From Shewanella sp. MBTL60-112-B2 (lineage in GTDB: Bacteria > Pseudomonadota > Gammaproteobacteria > Enterobacterales > Shewanellaceae), in NCBI RefSeq assembly GCF_019655055.1, contig NZ_BPFA01000022.1, positions 1 through 64,000 on the forward strand: a stretch of DNA of 64,000 nucleotides, in the 5' to 3' direction. Positions 54,445-64,000 of this stretch are shown here, piece after piece (position 1 is the first letter of the stretch; each line of letters opens with the position of its first letter). The notes beneath the pieces are model-generated. The model searched no databases and was not told the origin of the DNA. It worked only from the letters and a program-made list of their open reading frames with translations. Position numbers and translations under genes: made by a program.

Positions 54445-54670
54445 TAATTGTTATGCGAATGTCGTTCTATCGCATTCGCAAACTTATTGTGTCTCGGTGG
54501 TGATAGATATGTACTGGGTTGAAGTGAGCGACTGCTGATAAAGCGTACTGAATAGTTGCAATCTTTCAGCGCTTCAAGCAATTTGTTACTAATAACCATT
54601 AGATTTGTGCGCTAAATCCCGCAGCGAGTATCGCTTGGGAATAAATATAAGTGACTGACAGGGTGATATT

Positions 54671-55459
54671 GTGGGTAAAGTGATTGCCGTGGCCAACCAG
54701 AAAGGTGGCGTCGGAAAAACAACAACTTGTGTAAACTTGGCAGCCTCTTTAGCGGCGACCAAACGTCGTGTTTTGTTGATCGATCTTGATCCGCAAGGTA
54801 ATGCGACCATGGGCAGTGGTATTGATAAATATACTGTCGAAAACACAGCTTATGAATTGTTAGTTGAAGAAAAGCCATTTGAAGAAGTTGTTTGTCGAGA
54901 TACTAACGGCAAATACGATCTTATCGCCGGAAATGGCGACGTAACGGCAGCAGAAATTAAACTCATGGAGTTTTTTGCTAGAGAAGTTCGTTTACGCAAT
55001 GCCCTCGCCCCAATTAAAGACGATTACGATTTTATTTTCATCGACTGTCCACCATCGCTTAACATGTTAACTGTGAATGCCATGTCTGCAGCTGACTCAG
55101 TGCTTGTCCCTATGCAGTGCGAGTACTATGCACTGGAAGGACTTACGGCATTGATGGACACCATTAGTAAGCTTGGTGCCATGGTTAACTCTGGCCTACA
55201 TATCGAAGGGATCTTGCGCACCATGTACGATCCGCGTAATCGACTCTCTAATGATGTATCAGATCAGTTGAAACAACACTTTGGCGACAAAGTTTACCGC
55301 ACAGTGATCCCACGGAATGTTCGTTTAGCTGAGGCCCCAAGTTTTGGAGCACCCGCTATGTATTACGATAAATCGAGCGCAGGGGCAAAAGCCTATCTCG
55401 CATTAGCAGGCGAAATCATTCGTCGTGCAGAGCAATTAACCCAGGCTGAGCAAGTTTAA
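54671..55459 (+). CDS. parA: chromosome partitioning ATPase ParA
   Basis: A 262-residue Soj-type ParA. It has the deviant Walker A KGGVGKTTTCVNLAA near residue 11, DLDPQGNATMGSGI, the A' motif FIDCPPSLNMLT, and RNVRLAEAPSFG. The lack of an N-terminal DNA-binding extension marks it as chromosomal. The start is GTG at 54671. It is 9 nt upstream of parB and works with the parS sites elsewhere in the window. Confidence 0.97.
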   Translation: MGKVIAVANQKGGVGKTTTCVNLAASLAATKRRVLLIDLDPQGNATMGSGIDKYTVENTAYELLVEEKPFEEVVCRDTNGKYDLIAGNGDVTAAEIKLMEFFAREVRLRNALAPIKDDYDFIFIDCPPSLNMLTVNAMSAADSVLVPMQCEYYALEGLTALMDTISKLGAMVNSGLHIEGILRTMYDPRNRLSNDVSDQLKQHFGDKVYRTVIPRNVRLAEAPSFGAPAMYYDKSSAGAKAYLALAGEIIRRAEQLTQAEQV

Positions 55460-55468
55460 GGATAAAAG

Positions 55469-56353
55469 ATGACACTGAAAAAAAGAGGCTTGGGTAAAGG
55501 CCTAGATGCACTACTAAGTACTAGTCAAGCGGCTAGTCAGCGCGTCACACCTGCTGCTGAAATTAAACAAGACGTTAAGAATGATGATCTAATCACGTTA
55601 GATATTGATAGATTACAACCGGGTAAGTATCAGCCGCGTAAGGATATGTCTTCTGAGGCGCTAGAAGAGCTTGCAGAGTCTATTCGTGCGCAAGGTATTA
55701 TCCAGCCAATCGTTGTTCGTAAAGTTTCACCTGAAAGCTATGAAATCATCGCCGGTGAACGTCGCTGGCGCGCATCCCAATTAGCTGGTCTCACAGCTAT
55801 CCCTTGTATTGTTAAACAGGTACCTGATGAAGCGGCTGTTGCCATCGCGCTAATCGAAAATATTCAGCGTGAAGACCTAAATGCAATGGAAGAAGCGATT
55901 GCATTAAACCGTTTAATTGAAGAATTTGAATTAACTCATCAGCAGATTGCCGATGCCGTGGGTAAATCTCGTGCTACGGTCTCAAATTTGCTAAGACTTA
56001 ATGGCTTAAACGAACCTGTAAAGCGTATGCTTGAGTATGGTGATATCGATATGGGACATGGTCGAGCACTGCTTGCAATTAGCGGTGACGAGCAAACTAA
56101 CCTTGCTCGATTGGTCGTCGCTAAAGAATTAACAGTTCGTGAAACTGAACGATTAGTTAATAAAACCTTAAATCAAACTGAAATCGTCGAAAAGCCAGCT
56201 AAAGATCATGATGTAGTCCGTCTAGAGAGCCAATTAATTGAAAGATTAGGTGCCAAGGTTACGTTAACCCATAACAAGAAGGGGAAAGGTAAAATGGTAA
56301 TTAATTATCAAAATTTGTCTGAATTAGAGGGAATTATCAGCAAAATCCACTAA
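55469..56353 (+). CDS. parB: chromosome partitioning protein ParB
   Basis: A CTP-dependent DNA clamp that binds parS. The 294-residue protein has the N-terminal KKRGLGKGLDALLS ParA-interaction segment, the GERRWRASQLAGL CTP-binding box II and ENIQREDLNAMEEA, an HTH (THQQIADAVGKSRATVSNLLRL, about 153-174) and a C-terminal dimerisation region. Its likely targets are the TGTTCCACGTGGAACA sites at 26.7, 29.8 and 31.2 kb. Confidence 0.97.
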   Translation: MTLKKRGLGKGLDALLSTSQAASQRVTPAAEIKQDVKNDDLITLDIDRLQPGKYQPRKDMSSEALEELAESIRAQGIIQPIVVRKVSPESYEIIAGERRWRASQLAGLTAIPCIVKQVPDEAAVAIALIENIQREDLNAMEEAIALNRLIEEFELTHQQIADAVGKSRATVSNLLRLNGLNEPVKRMLEYGDIDMGHGRALLAISGDEQTNLARLVVAKELTVRETERLVNKTLNQTEIVEKPAKDHDVVRLESQLIERLGAKVTLTHNKKGKGKMVINYQNLSELEGIISKIH

Positions 56354-56413
56354 AAAATCAAAGTTAACACAATATTATGTAACTTTGTGACATTCGTTAA
56401 TCTTCCTCTTTTA

Positions 56414-56450
56414 GACTTTTGGCGTAGATCACGCTAAAAGTCCCCTTTTT
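56414..56450 (+). terminator. terminator between parB and the atp operon
   Basis: A 12-bp stem GACTTTTGGCGT / ACGCTAAAAGTC (one G-T pair), a 5-nt loop, then CCCCTTTTT. Confidence 0.75.
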
Positions 56451-56463
56451 ATAGCTGTTGAAC

Positions 56464-56491
56464 TTGCTTTGAAAACCTGAAACGGTATACT
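56464..56491 (+). promoter_or_regulatory. putative atp operon promoter
   Basis: TTGCTT (56464-56469) and TATACT (56486-56491) with a 16-bp spacer, 85 bp before atpI. A small hairpin CCGGAT / ATCCGG follows in the leader (about 56521-56541). Confidence 0.5.
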
Positions 56492-56576
56492 TTCGCAAGC
56501 TTTTTGAACCTCGAGTTTACCCGGATATTTGTAATCCGGTCATCGAATCAAGAAGTTATTATGCGGAGAAGACAAA

Positions 56577-56960
56577 TTGAGCAAGGTTTTAGCACGTCGT
56601 GGCCGGTGGTCAGCCTATAAATTAGTTTTACTACAGGCAGCGATGACTGGATGTGTTTCAGTTTTCTTTTTCGCTATGTGGGGGGGACCGTATGGCCTAT
56701 CTGCTTTAGCAGGTGGTGCTATTGCTGTACTCCCTAATTTTGTGTTCGCAACCCTAGCTTTTTCCCATGCGGGAGCACAAGCATCAGGAAGAGTCGTACG
56801 GTCTTTTTTCCTGGGGGAAGCGGTAAAGTTGCTGTTAACCATTGTGTTATTTTCGCTTGCATTTGGTTTGATGAAATCGTCATTTATGCCGTTATTCGTC
56901 AGTTATTTGCTTGTGTTAATCGTACCTTGGACAGCCCCTTTATACTTCAAACAAAATTAA
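56577..56960 (+). CDS. atpI: ATP synthase subunit I
   Basis: A 127-residue membrane protein with four hydrophobic segments, the poorly conserved first gene of bacterial atp operons. It is thought to assist c-ring assembly. Visible features are the basic N-terminus LARRGRWSAYKLV, GGPYGLSALAGGAIAVLPN and the GEAVKLLLT segment. The start is TTG at 56577 after GGAG. Its stop overlaps the ribosome-site region of atpB. Confidence 0.9.
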   Translation: MSKVLARRGRWSAYKLVLLQAAMTGCVSVFFFAMWGGPYGLSALAGGAIAVLPNFVFATLAFSHAGAQASGRVVRSFFLGEAVKLLLTIVLFSLAFGLMKSSFMPLFVSYLLVLIVPWTAPLYFKQN

Positions 56961-57803
<843 letters not shown>

Positions 57804-57817
57804 TTGATTTAAATTAG

Positions 57818-58093
<276 letters not shown>

Positions 58094-58120
58094 TCGTCCC
58101 CCTTAGAAGGAGTTGTCGTT

Positions 58121-58591
58121 ATGAGTATTAACGCTACCCTGCTAGGCCAAGCGATTTCTTTTCTTCTCTTTGTGTGGTTTTGCATGAAGTTTGTATGGCC
58201 GCCATTGATGAACGCTATCGAAGAACGCCAGAAGAAAATTGCTGATGGGCTAGCTGATGCAGGACGTGCTGCAAAAGATTTAGAGCTAGCTCAGGTGAAA
58301 GCCACAGAGCAGCTGAAAGACGCTAAAGCAACAGCAAACGAAATTATTGAGCAAGCAAATAAACGCAAAGCTCAAATCGTTGATGAAGCTAAAATTGAAG
58401 CTGATACCGAGCGTGCGAAAATCATTGCTCAGGGACATGCTGAAATTGAAAACGAACGTAATCGCGTGAAAGAAGATCTACGTAAGCAAGTAGCTGTATT
58501 AGCTATTGCTGGCGCAGAGAAAATTCTTGAACGTTCGATTGATGAAGCCGCACACAGTGACATAGTTAATAAACTTGTTGCTGAACTTTAA
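58121..58591 (+). CDS. atpF: ATP synthase Fo subunit b
   Basis: A 156-residue peripheral stalk subunit. One N-terminal membrane helix ([20 protein letters not shown]) is followed by a long charged helical coiled-coil rich in Lys, Glu and Ala. Confidence 0.97.
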   Translation: MSINATLLGQAISFLLFVWFCMKFVWPPLMNAIEERQKKIADGLADAGRAAKDLELAQVKATEQLKDAKATANEIIEQANKRKAQIVDEAKIEADTERAKIIAQGHAEIENERNRVKEDLRKQVAVLAIAGAEKILERSIDEAAHSDIVNKLVAEL

Positions 58592-58607
58592 ATAAGGAGC
58601 TTGAGTT

Positions 58608-59141
58608 ATGGCTGAAATAACCACCATCGCTCGTCCTTACGCAAAGGCAGCTTTTGAGTTCGCTCTTGAACAGAAAGCAGTAGAAAGTTGGGCAGAAATG
58701 CTTAACTTCGCCGCATTAGTTAGTGAAAACGAAGCTATGCAGCCATTACTGTCTGGCGCTATGGCCAGCAATAAGCTTGCAGAACTCTTTATTGGAGTTT
58801 GTGGTGAGCAAATCAACGAGCAAGCTCAGAACCTGTTAAAGGTAATGGCTGAAAACGGTCGTTTAGTTGCGCTACCTGCTGTTGCTCAACAATTTGTTGA
58901 GATGCAACGTGAGTATGCGAAAGAAGTTGAAGCGCAAATCGTTTCAGCTACTGAGCTAACCTCAGAGCAACTACAAGCGCTGAGCGCTTCTCTAGAGAAA
59001 CGTCTAGCACGCAAAGTTAAGCTGAATTGCAGCATAGATACCAGCCTTATTGCTGGTGTAATTATCACGGCAGGAGACCTAGTCATTGATGGCTCGGTCC
59101 GCGGAAAAATTTCGCGTCTGTCTGATACGCTGCAGTCATAA
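58608..59141 (+). CDS. atpH: ATP synthase F1 subunit delta
   Basis: A 177-residue stalk-to-F1 connector. It has [14 protein letters not shown] at the start and the C-terminal [22 protein letters not shown] family motif. It lies 16 nt after atpF and 14 nt before atpA. Confidence 0.97.
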   Translation: MAEITTIARPYAKAAFEFALEQKAVESWAEMLNFAALVSENEAMQPLLSGAMASNKLAELFIGVCGEQINEQAQNLLKVMAENGRLVALPAVAQQFVEMQREYAKEVEAQIVSATELTSEQLQALSASLEKRLARKVKLNCSIDTSLIAGVIITAGDLVIDGSVRGKISRLSDTLQS

Positions 59142-59155
59142 TTGGGAGTTTGAGC

Positions 59156-60697
59156 ATGCAACTGAATTCCACTGAAATCAGCGATCTGATTAAACAGCGG
59201 ATCGAGCAGTTCGAAGTCGTTAGTGAAGCTCGCAACGAAGGTACTATCGTTGCAGTAAGTGACGGCATCATCCGCATTCACGGCCTAGCCGATGTGATGC
59301 AGGGTGAAATGATCGAGCTGCCTGGCAACCGTTTTGCAATCGCGTTGAACTTAGAACGTGATTCTGTCGGTGCCGTAGTAATGGGCCCTTATGCCACTTT
59401 GGCAGAAGGCGACAAAGTTAAAACAACAGGCCGTATTTTGGAAGTACCTGTTGGCCGTGGTCTATTAGGCCGTGTAGTCAACACTCTAGGTGAACCAATT
59501 GACGGTAAAGGACCTATCGATAGCGATGGTTTCTCTCCTGTTGAAGTAATTGCACCAGGTGTAATTGAGCGTAAATCAGTCGATCAGCCAGTGCAAACTG
59601 GTTATAAAGCTGTTGACTCTATGATCCCAATCGGTCGTGGACAACGTGAATTGATCATTGGTGACCGCCAGATCGGTAAAACCGCTCTAGCGATCGACGC
59701 GATTATCAACCAAAAAGATTCTGGCATTAAGTGTGTATACGTAGCTGTAGGCCAAAAGGCTTCTACAATCGCTAACGTAGTACGCAAGCTAGAAGAGCAC
59801 GGCGCTTTGGCGAACACCATTGTTGTTGTTGCTACAGCTTCTGAAGCTGCTGCACTGCAATACTTGGCTCCATACTCTGGTTGTACAATGGGTGAATACT
59901 TCCGCGACCGCGGTGAAGACTCACTAATCGTATATGATGATTTGTCTAAGCAAGCAGTTGCTTACCGTCAAATCTCATTGCTTCTTAAGCGTCCACCAGG
60001 ACGTGAAGCATACCCAGGTGATGTATTCTATCTTCACTCTCGTCTGTTGGAACGTGCTTCACGTGTTAACGCCGAGTATGTTGAGAAGTTCACTAAAGGT
60101 GAAGTTAAAGGCCAAACTGGTTCTTTGACTGCTCTACCAATTATTGAAACTCAAGCTGGTGACGTTTCTGCATTCGTACCGACTAACGTAATTTCGATTA
60201 CCGATGGTCAGATCTTCCTTGAAACAGACCTATTTAACTCTGGCTTACGTCCAGCTGTTAACCCAGGTATCTCAGTTTCTCGTGTTGGTGGTGCGGCGCA
60301 GACTAAGATCATCAAGAAACTGTCTGGTGGTATTCGTACCGCTCTTGCACAGTATCGAGAGCTTGCAGCGTTCTCACAGTTTGCATCTGACTTAGATGAT
60401 GCAACTCGTGCTCAGCTTGAGCATGGTGAGCGTGTTACCGAACTAATGAAGCAAAAGCAATATGCTCCAATGAGTATCGCTGATCAGTCTGTGTCTATTT
60501 TCGCAGCTGAAAAAGGTTACTTGAAGAGCGTTGAGCTGAACAAAGTTGGTAACTTCGAAGCGTCTCTGCTCTCTTTCATGAACAGTGAACATGCTGACCT
60601 AATGAAGACCATCAACGATACTGGCGATTATAACGCTGATATCGAAGGTGAGTTGAAGGCTAGCCTGGACAAGTTCGTAGAAACCCAAACCTGGTAA
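59156..60697 (+). CDS. atpA: ATP synthase F1 subunit alpha
   Basis: A 513-residue non-catalytic nucleotide-binding subunit with Walker [16 protein letters not shown], the DGIIRIHGL beta-barrel start, and the [13 protein letters not shown] signature. The ATG at 59156 is chosen over the TTG at 59150 because GGGAG is well spaced and [16 protein letters not shown] is the family start. Confidence 0.98.
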   Translation: MQLNSTEISDLIKQRIEQFEVVSEARNEGTIVAVSDGIIRIHGLADVMQGEMIELPGNRFAIALNLERDSVGAVVMGPYATLAEGDKVKTTGRILEVPVGRGLLGRVVNTLGEPIDGKGPIDSDGFSPVEVIAPGVIERKSVDQPVQTGYKAVDSMIPIGRGQRELIIGDRQIGKTALAIDAIINQKDSGIKCVYVAVGQKASTIANVVRKLEEHGALANTIVVVATASEAAALQYLAPYSGCTMGEYFRDRGEDSLIVYDDLSKQAVAYRQISLLLKRPPGREAYPGDVFYLHSRLLERASRVNAEYVEKFTKGEVKGQTGSLTALPIIETQAGDVSAFVPTNVISITDGQIFLETDLFNSGLRPAVNPGISVSRVGGAAQTKIIKKLSGGIRTALAQYRELAAFSQFASDLDDATRAQLEHGERVTELMKQKQYAPMSIADQSVSIFAAEKGYLKSVELNKVGNFEASLLSFMNSEHADLMKTINDTGDYNADIEGELKASLDKFVETQTW

Positions 60698-60745
60698 ATT
60701 TTAGAGGTGCCTCTGGCACCTCAGGTCCAGAATTGGAGAGTAAAG

Positions 60746-61606
60746 ATGGCCAACGCTAAAGAGATTAAAACCAAGATCGCGAGTGTTCAAAACACTCAGA
60801 AGATCACGTCTGCAATGGAAATGGTTGCTGCGAGCAAAATGCGTAAAGCACAAGATCGCATGTCAGCTAGTCGTCCGTATGCAGAAAATATGCGTAAGGT
60901 GATCGGTCACGTGGCGCAAGGTTCTCTCGAATATAAGCATCCATATTTGGAAGTGCGAGAAGCTAAGCGTGTTGGTTACATTGTTGTGTCAACCGACCGT
61001 GGTCTTTGTGGTGGTCTGAACGTCAACCTTTTCAAGAAGGTTGTCGCAGACGTGAAGAAACAGCGTGATGCTGGTGCAGAAGTTGAATTCTGTACAATTG
61101 GTGCACGTAGTGCCCAGTTCTTCAATAGCTTTGGCGGACAAGTATCTGCTTCTGCTTCAGGTTTAGGCGATGCTCCAAAGCTAGCCGACTTGATCGGAAC
61201 AGTACGTGTGATGCTAGAAGCATACAACGAAGGCAAGCTGGACCGTTTGTACGTAGTATTCAACAAGTTTGTAAATACTATGACTCAAACCCCGGTGATC
61301 GAGCAGCTGCTACCTTTGCCTAAGTCAGAAGAAGATGAGTTTACTCATCAGTGGGATTACATCTACGAGCCAGATCCAAAGTTATTGTTAGATACTTTGT
61401 TGGTTCGCTTTGTGGAATCTCAGGTTTATCAAGGTGTTGTCGAAAATATCGCATCTGAGCAAGCGGCCCGTATGGTTGCTATGAAAGCTGCGACAGACAA
61501 CGCTGGTGAACTTATCGGTGACTTGCAGTTGGTCTATAACAAAGCCCGTCAGGCTGCGATTACGCAAGAACTTTCGGAAATTGTTTCAGGTGCTGCCGCC
61601 GTTTAG
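60746..61606 (+). CDS. atpG: ATP synthase F1 subunit gamma
   Basis: A 286-residue central rotor shaft. It has the N-terminal [20 protein letters not shown] coiled-coil, [11 protein letters not shown], and the C-terminal [22 protein letters not shown] signature. The frame opens at 60707, but the ATG at 60746 follows TTGGAGAG and matches the family start. Confidence 0.98.
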   Translation: MANAKEIKTKIASVQNTQKITSAMEMVAASKMRKAQDRMSASRPYAENMRKVIGHVAQGSLEYKHPYLEVREAKRVGYIVVSTDRGLCGGLNVNLFKKVVADVKKQRDAGAEVEFCTIGARSAQFFNSFGGQVSASASGLGDAPKLADLIGTVRVMLEAYNEGKLDRLYVVFNKFVNTMTQTPVIEQLLPLPKSEEDEFTHQWDYIYEPDPKLLLDTLLVRFVESQVYQGVVENIASEQAARMVAMKAATDNAGELIGDLQLVYNKARQAAITQELSEIVSGAAAV

Positions 61607-61611
61607 GCTAG

Positions 61612-63018
<1,407 letters not shown>

Positions 63019-63063
63019 CTAAGTATTCTGTAGTAATACAGAGCACTAGTTTAAGGAGAACGG

Positions 63064-63492
63064 ATGGCAGCCATGACAGTACAGCTTGATATGGTAAGTG
63101 CAGAGAATCATATCTTTTCTGGTCGCGTAGCTCAGCTACAAGTATCAGGAACAGAGGGTGAGTTAGGTATTATGCCTGGTCACGCGGCTCTGCTTACAAG
63201 TATCAAGCCTGGCATGGCGCGCATCGTCAAGCAAGATGGAAGCGAAGAAGTGTTTTACCTTTCAGGTGGTATCCTGGAAGTACAACCTTCTTCAATTTCA
63301 GTATTGGCTGACGTCGTTATGCGTGCCGATGAGATTGACGAGCAAGCAGCTGCAGAAGCTAAGAGCCGTGCCGAAGCCTCAATGGCCGGTGCTGGCGCTG
63401 ACTTCAACTATGCAGCAGCAGCGGTTGAGCTAGCTCAAGCTGTTGCTCAGCTACGCGTTGTCGAGACCATCAAGAAGAACATTGCCAGATAA
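63064..63492 (+). CDS. atpC: ATP synthase F1 subunit epsilon
   Basis: A 142-residue regulatory subunit. The N-terminal beta-sandwich ([22 protein letters not shown]) is followed by an Ala-rich helical hairpin. It is the last gene of the operon, before a strong terminator. Confidence 0.97.
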   Translation: MAAMTVQLDMVSAENHIFSGRVAQLQVSGTEGELGIMPGHAALLTSIKPGMARIVKQDGSEEVFYLSGGILEVQPSSISVLADVVMRADEIDEQAAAEAKSRAEASMAGAGADFNYAAAAVELAQAVAQLRVVETIKKNIAR

Positions 63493-63506
63493 GGTTATTG
63501 TTTGAT

Positions 63507-63537
63507 GAAAAAAAGCGCCCTAGGGCGCTTTTTTTGT
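63507..63537 (+). terminator. rho-independent terminator of the atp operon
   Basis: The near-continuous palindrome AAAAAGCGCCC / GGGCGCTTTTT with a T-run, 15 nt after atpC. Confidence 0.93.
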
Positions 63538-63558
63538 TTTAAAGAAGGTTAAAAGCAG

Positions 63559-63773
63559 GTCCTAGGAAAAGCGAAGAAAGGTGCTAGGGAAAGCAAAGAC
63601 GAACGGCCTGCGGCCTAGGGAACGTGACTGGGTCACTTACGGAACGCTACGCTAACAGAAAAGATGGGAAGAGCGTAGTCGGAAGCGGAACATGGTACTG
63701 ATTTTTGCTCTTCCTCTTCCTAGTAGGGCTTTAGCCCGTCCTCGCAGCGAAGCGTCCTAGGGCCTAGTACCTT
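63559..63773. repeat. intergenic multi-palindrome repeat element
   Basis: A GC-richer noncoding block after atpC. It begins GGTCCTAGG (63559) and ends CCTAGGGCCTAGTACC (to about 63772), so the ends are roughly inverted. Inside are GGCC-TGC-GGCC, GTGAC-TGG-GTCAC, GGAAGAGC / GCTCTTCC and GGGCT-TT-AGCCC, and CTAGG recurs several times. There is no coding capacity. It has the look of a dispersed genus-level repeat. Confidence 0.65.
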
Positions 63774-63865
63774 TATGCTTGAACCTAGATTGTGATCTAA
63801 GTAAGAACCCTTGGCTAATTTGAGTGTTACCCTCCGGCATTCATTTATGTCTTGAGAACTTTTCC

Positions 63866-64000
63866 ATGCAACATGTACTGATTATTGTTAATGACGCACC
63901 TTATGGTTCAGAAAAGCTATTTAATGCACTTCGCTTAGCTATACAGCTTAATGAGCAAGATTACTCACCAGTAAGAGTTAGTCTATTTTTATTATCTGAT
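63866..64000 (+). CDS. DsrE/DsrF-family protein, N-terminal part
   Basis: The first 45 codons of a gene cut by the window end. The start MQHVLIIVNDAPYGSEKLFNALRLAIQL followed by VRVSLFLLSD matches the beta1-alpha1-beta2 start of the DsrE/YchN-like sulfur-relay fold. The catalytic Cys region lies beyond the window, so function cannot be judged. The ATG at 63866 has no strong ribosome site visible. Confidence 0.75.
   Translation, partial: MQHVLIIVNDAPYGSEKLFNALRLAIQLNEQDYSPVRVSLFLLSD

Noticed and set aside
54589..54878. Two overlapping minus-strand frames across the start of parA
   Set aside because: They mirror parA codons, start in no sensible context and resemble no protein.
60900..60920. 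CACGTG in atpG as a further parS
   Set aside because: The flanks (GGTCACGTGGCGC) do not match the TGTTCC/GGAACA arms.

Overview
The window is ordinary chromosomal DNA around the replication origin of a marine gammaproteobacterium, almost certainly a Shewanella or a close relative. The basis is gene order (rrn / yrdA-yrdB-aroE-hemF-tsaC-yrdD-smg-dprA / def-fmt-rsmB-trkA-trkH / hemG / pepQ-yigZ / fadBA / glyQS / gyrB-recF-dnaN-dnaA / rpmH-rnpA-yidD-yidC-mnmE / mioC-oriC-mnmG-rsmG-parAB-atp) and the protein sequences themselves. No database was searched.

Layout. 1-830: the 5' end of a 16S rRNA gene on the minus strand, with its leader, boxA and tandem P2 and P1 promoters. 836-9206: the E. coli-like yrd/smg/dprA block, interrupted by a truncated hemoglobin, hemF and an M9 collagenase-like lipoprotein, with a pair of hairpin repeats at 7.3-7.6 kb. 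9.3-16.2 kb: a LysM protein, then def-fmt-rsmB-trkA-trkH. 16.2-19.5 kb: two hemG-type flavodoxins and a second trkH around a HlyU-like ArsR regulator. 19.6-25.5 kb: a MITE-like element, yigZ-pepQ, and divergent fadBA with a PsrA-like operator. 25.7-32.5 kb: accessory single genes (GNAT, ybaK, tusA, MOSC, a large propeller-amidohydrolase, an unknown membrane-anchored protein, tag). 32.6-35.6 kb: glyQS. 35.7-43 kb: an HDOD gene and the dnaA-dnaN-recF-gyrB operon (minus). 43.4-47.3 kb: rpmH-rnpA-yidD-yidC and mnmE. 47.3-50.5 kb: a GATC-rich noncoding stretch, a lone prepilin-like gene, a LysE-family exporter and a nucleoside hydrolase. 50.9-56.4 kb: mioC, oriC, mnmG, rsmG, parA, parB. 56.6-63.5 kb: the complete F1Fo ATP synthase operon atpIBEFHAGDC. 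The window ends with a palindromic repeat and the start of a DsrE-family gene.

The strongest non-gene signals concern chromosome replication and segregation. There are three exact parS 16-mers (TGTTCCACGTGGAACA) at 26.7, 29.8 and 31.2 kb, a one-mismatch copy in the end of recF, and a degenerate copy at 47.9 kb. They lie in the same window as parAB, which encode the expected binding partner. One parS is inside a coding sequence, one forms the core of a transcription terminator, and one is the centre of a 30-bp perfect palindrome. GATC (Dam) sites are packed into three noncoding stretches: oriC, the dnaA leader, and the region after mnmE. Other points are a dprA reading frame whose conserved N-terminus runs past the first ATG with only non-AUG starts available, and several dispersed repeats. 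I did not find a clearly novel multi-gene system. Most of the window is conserved housekeeping DNA.
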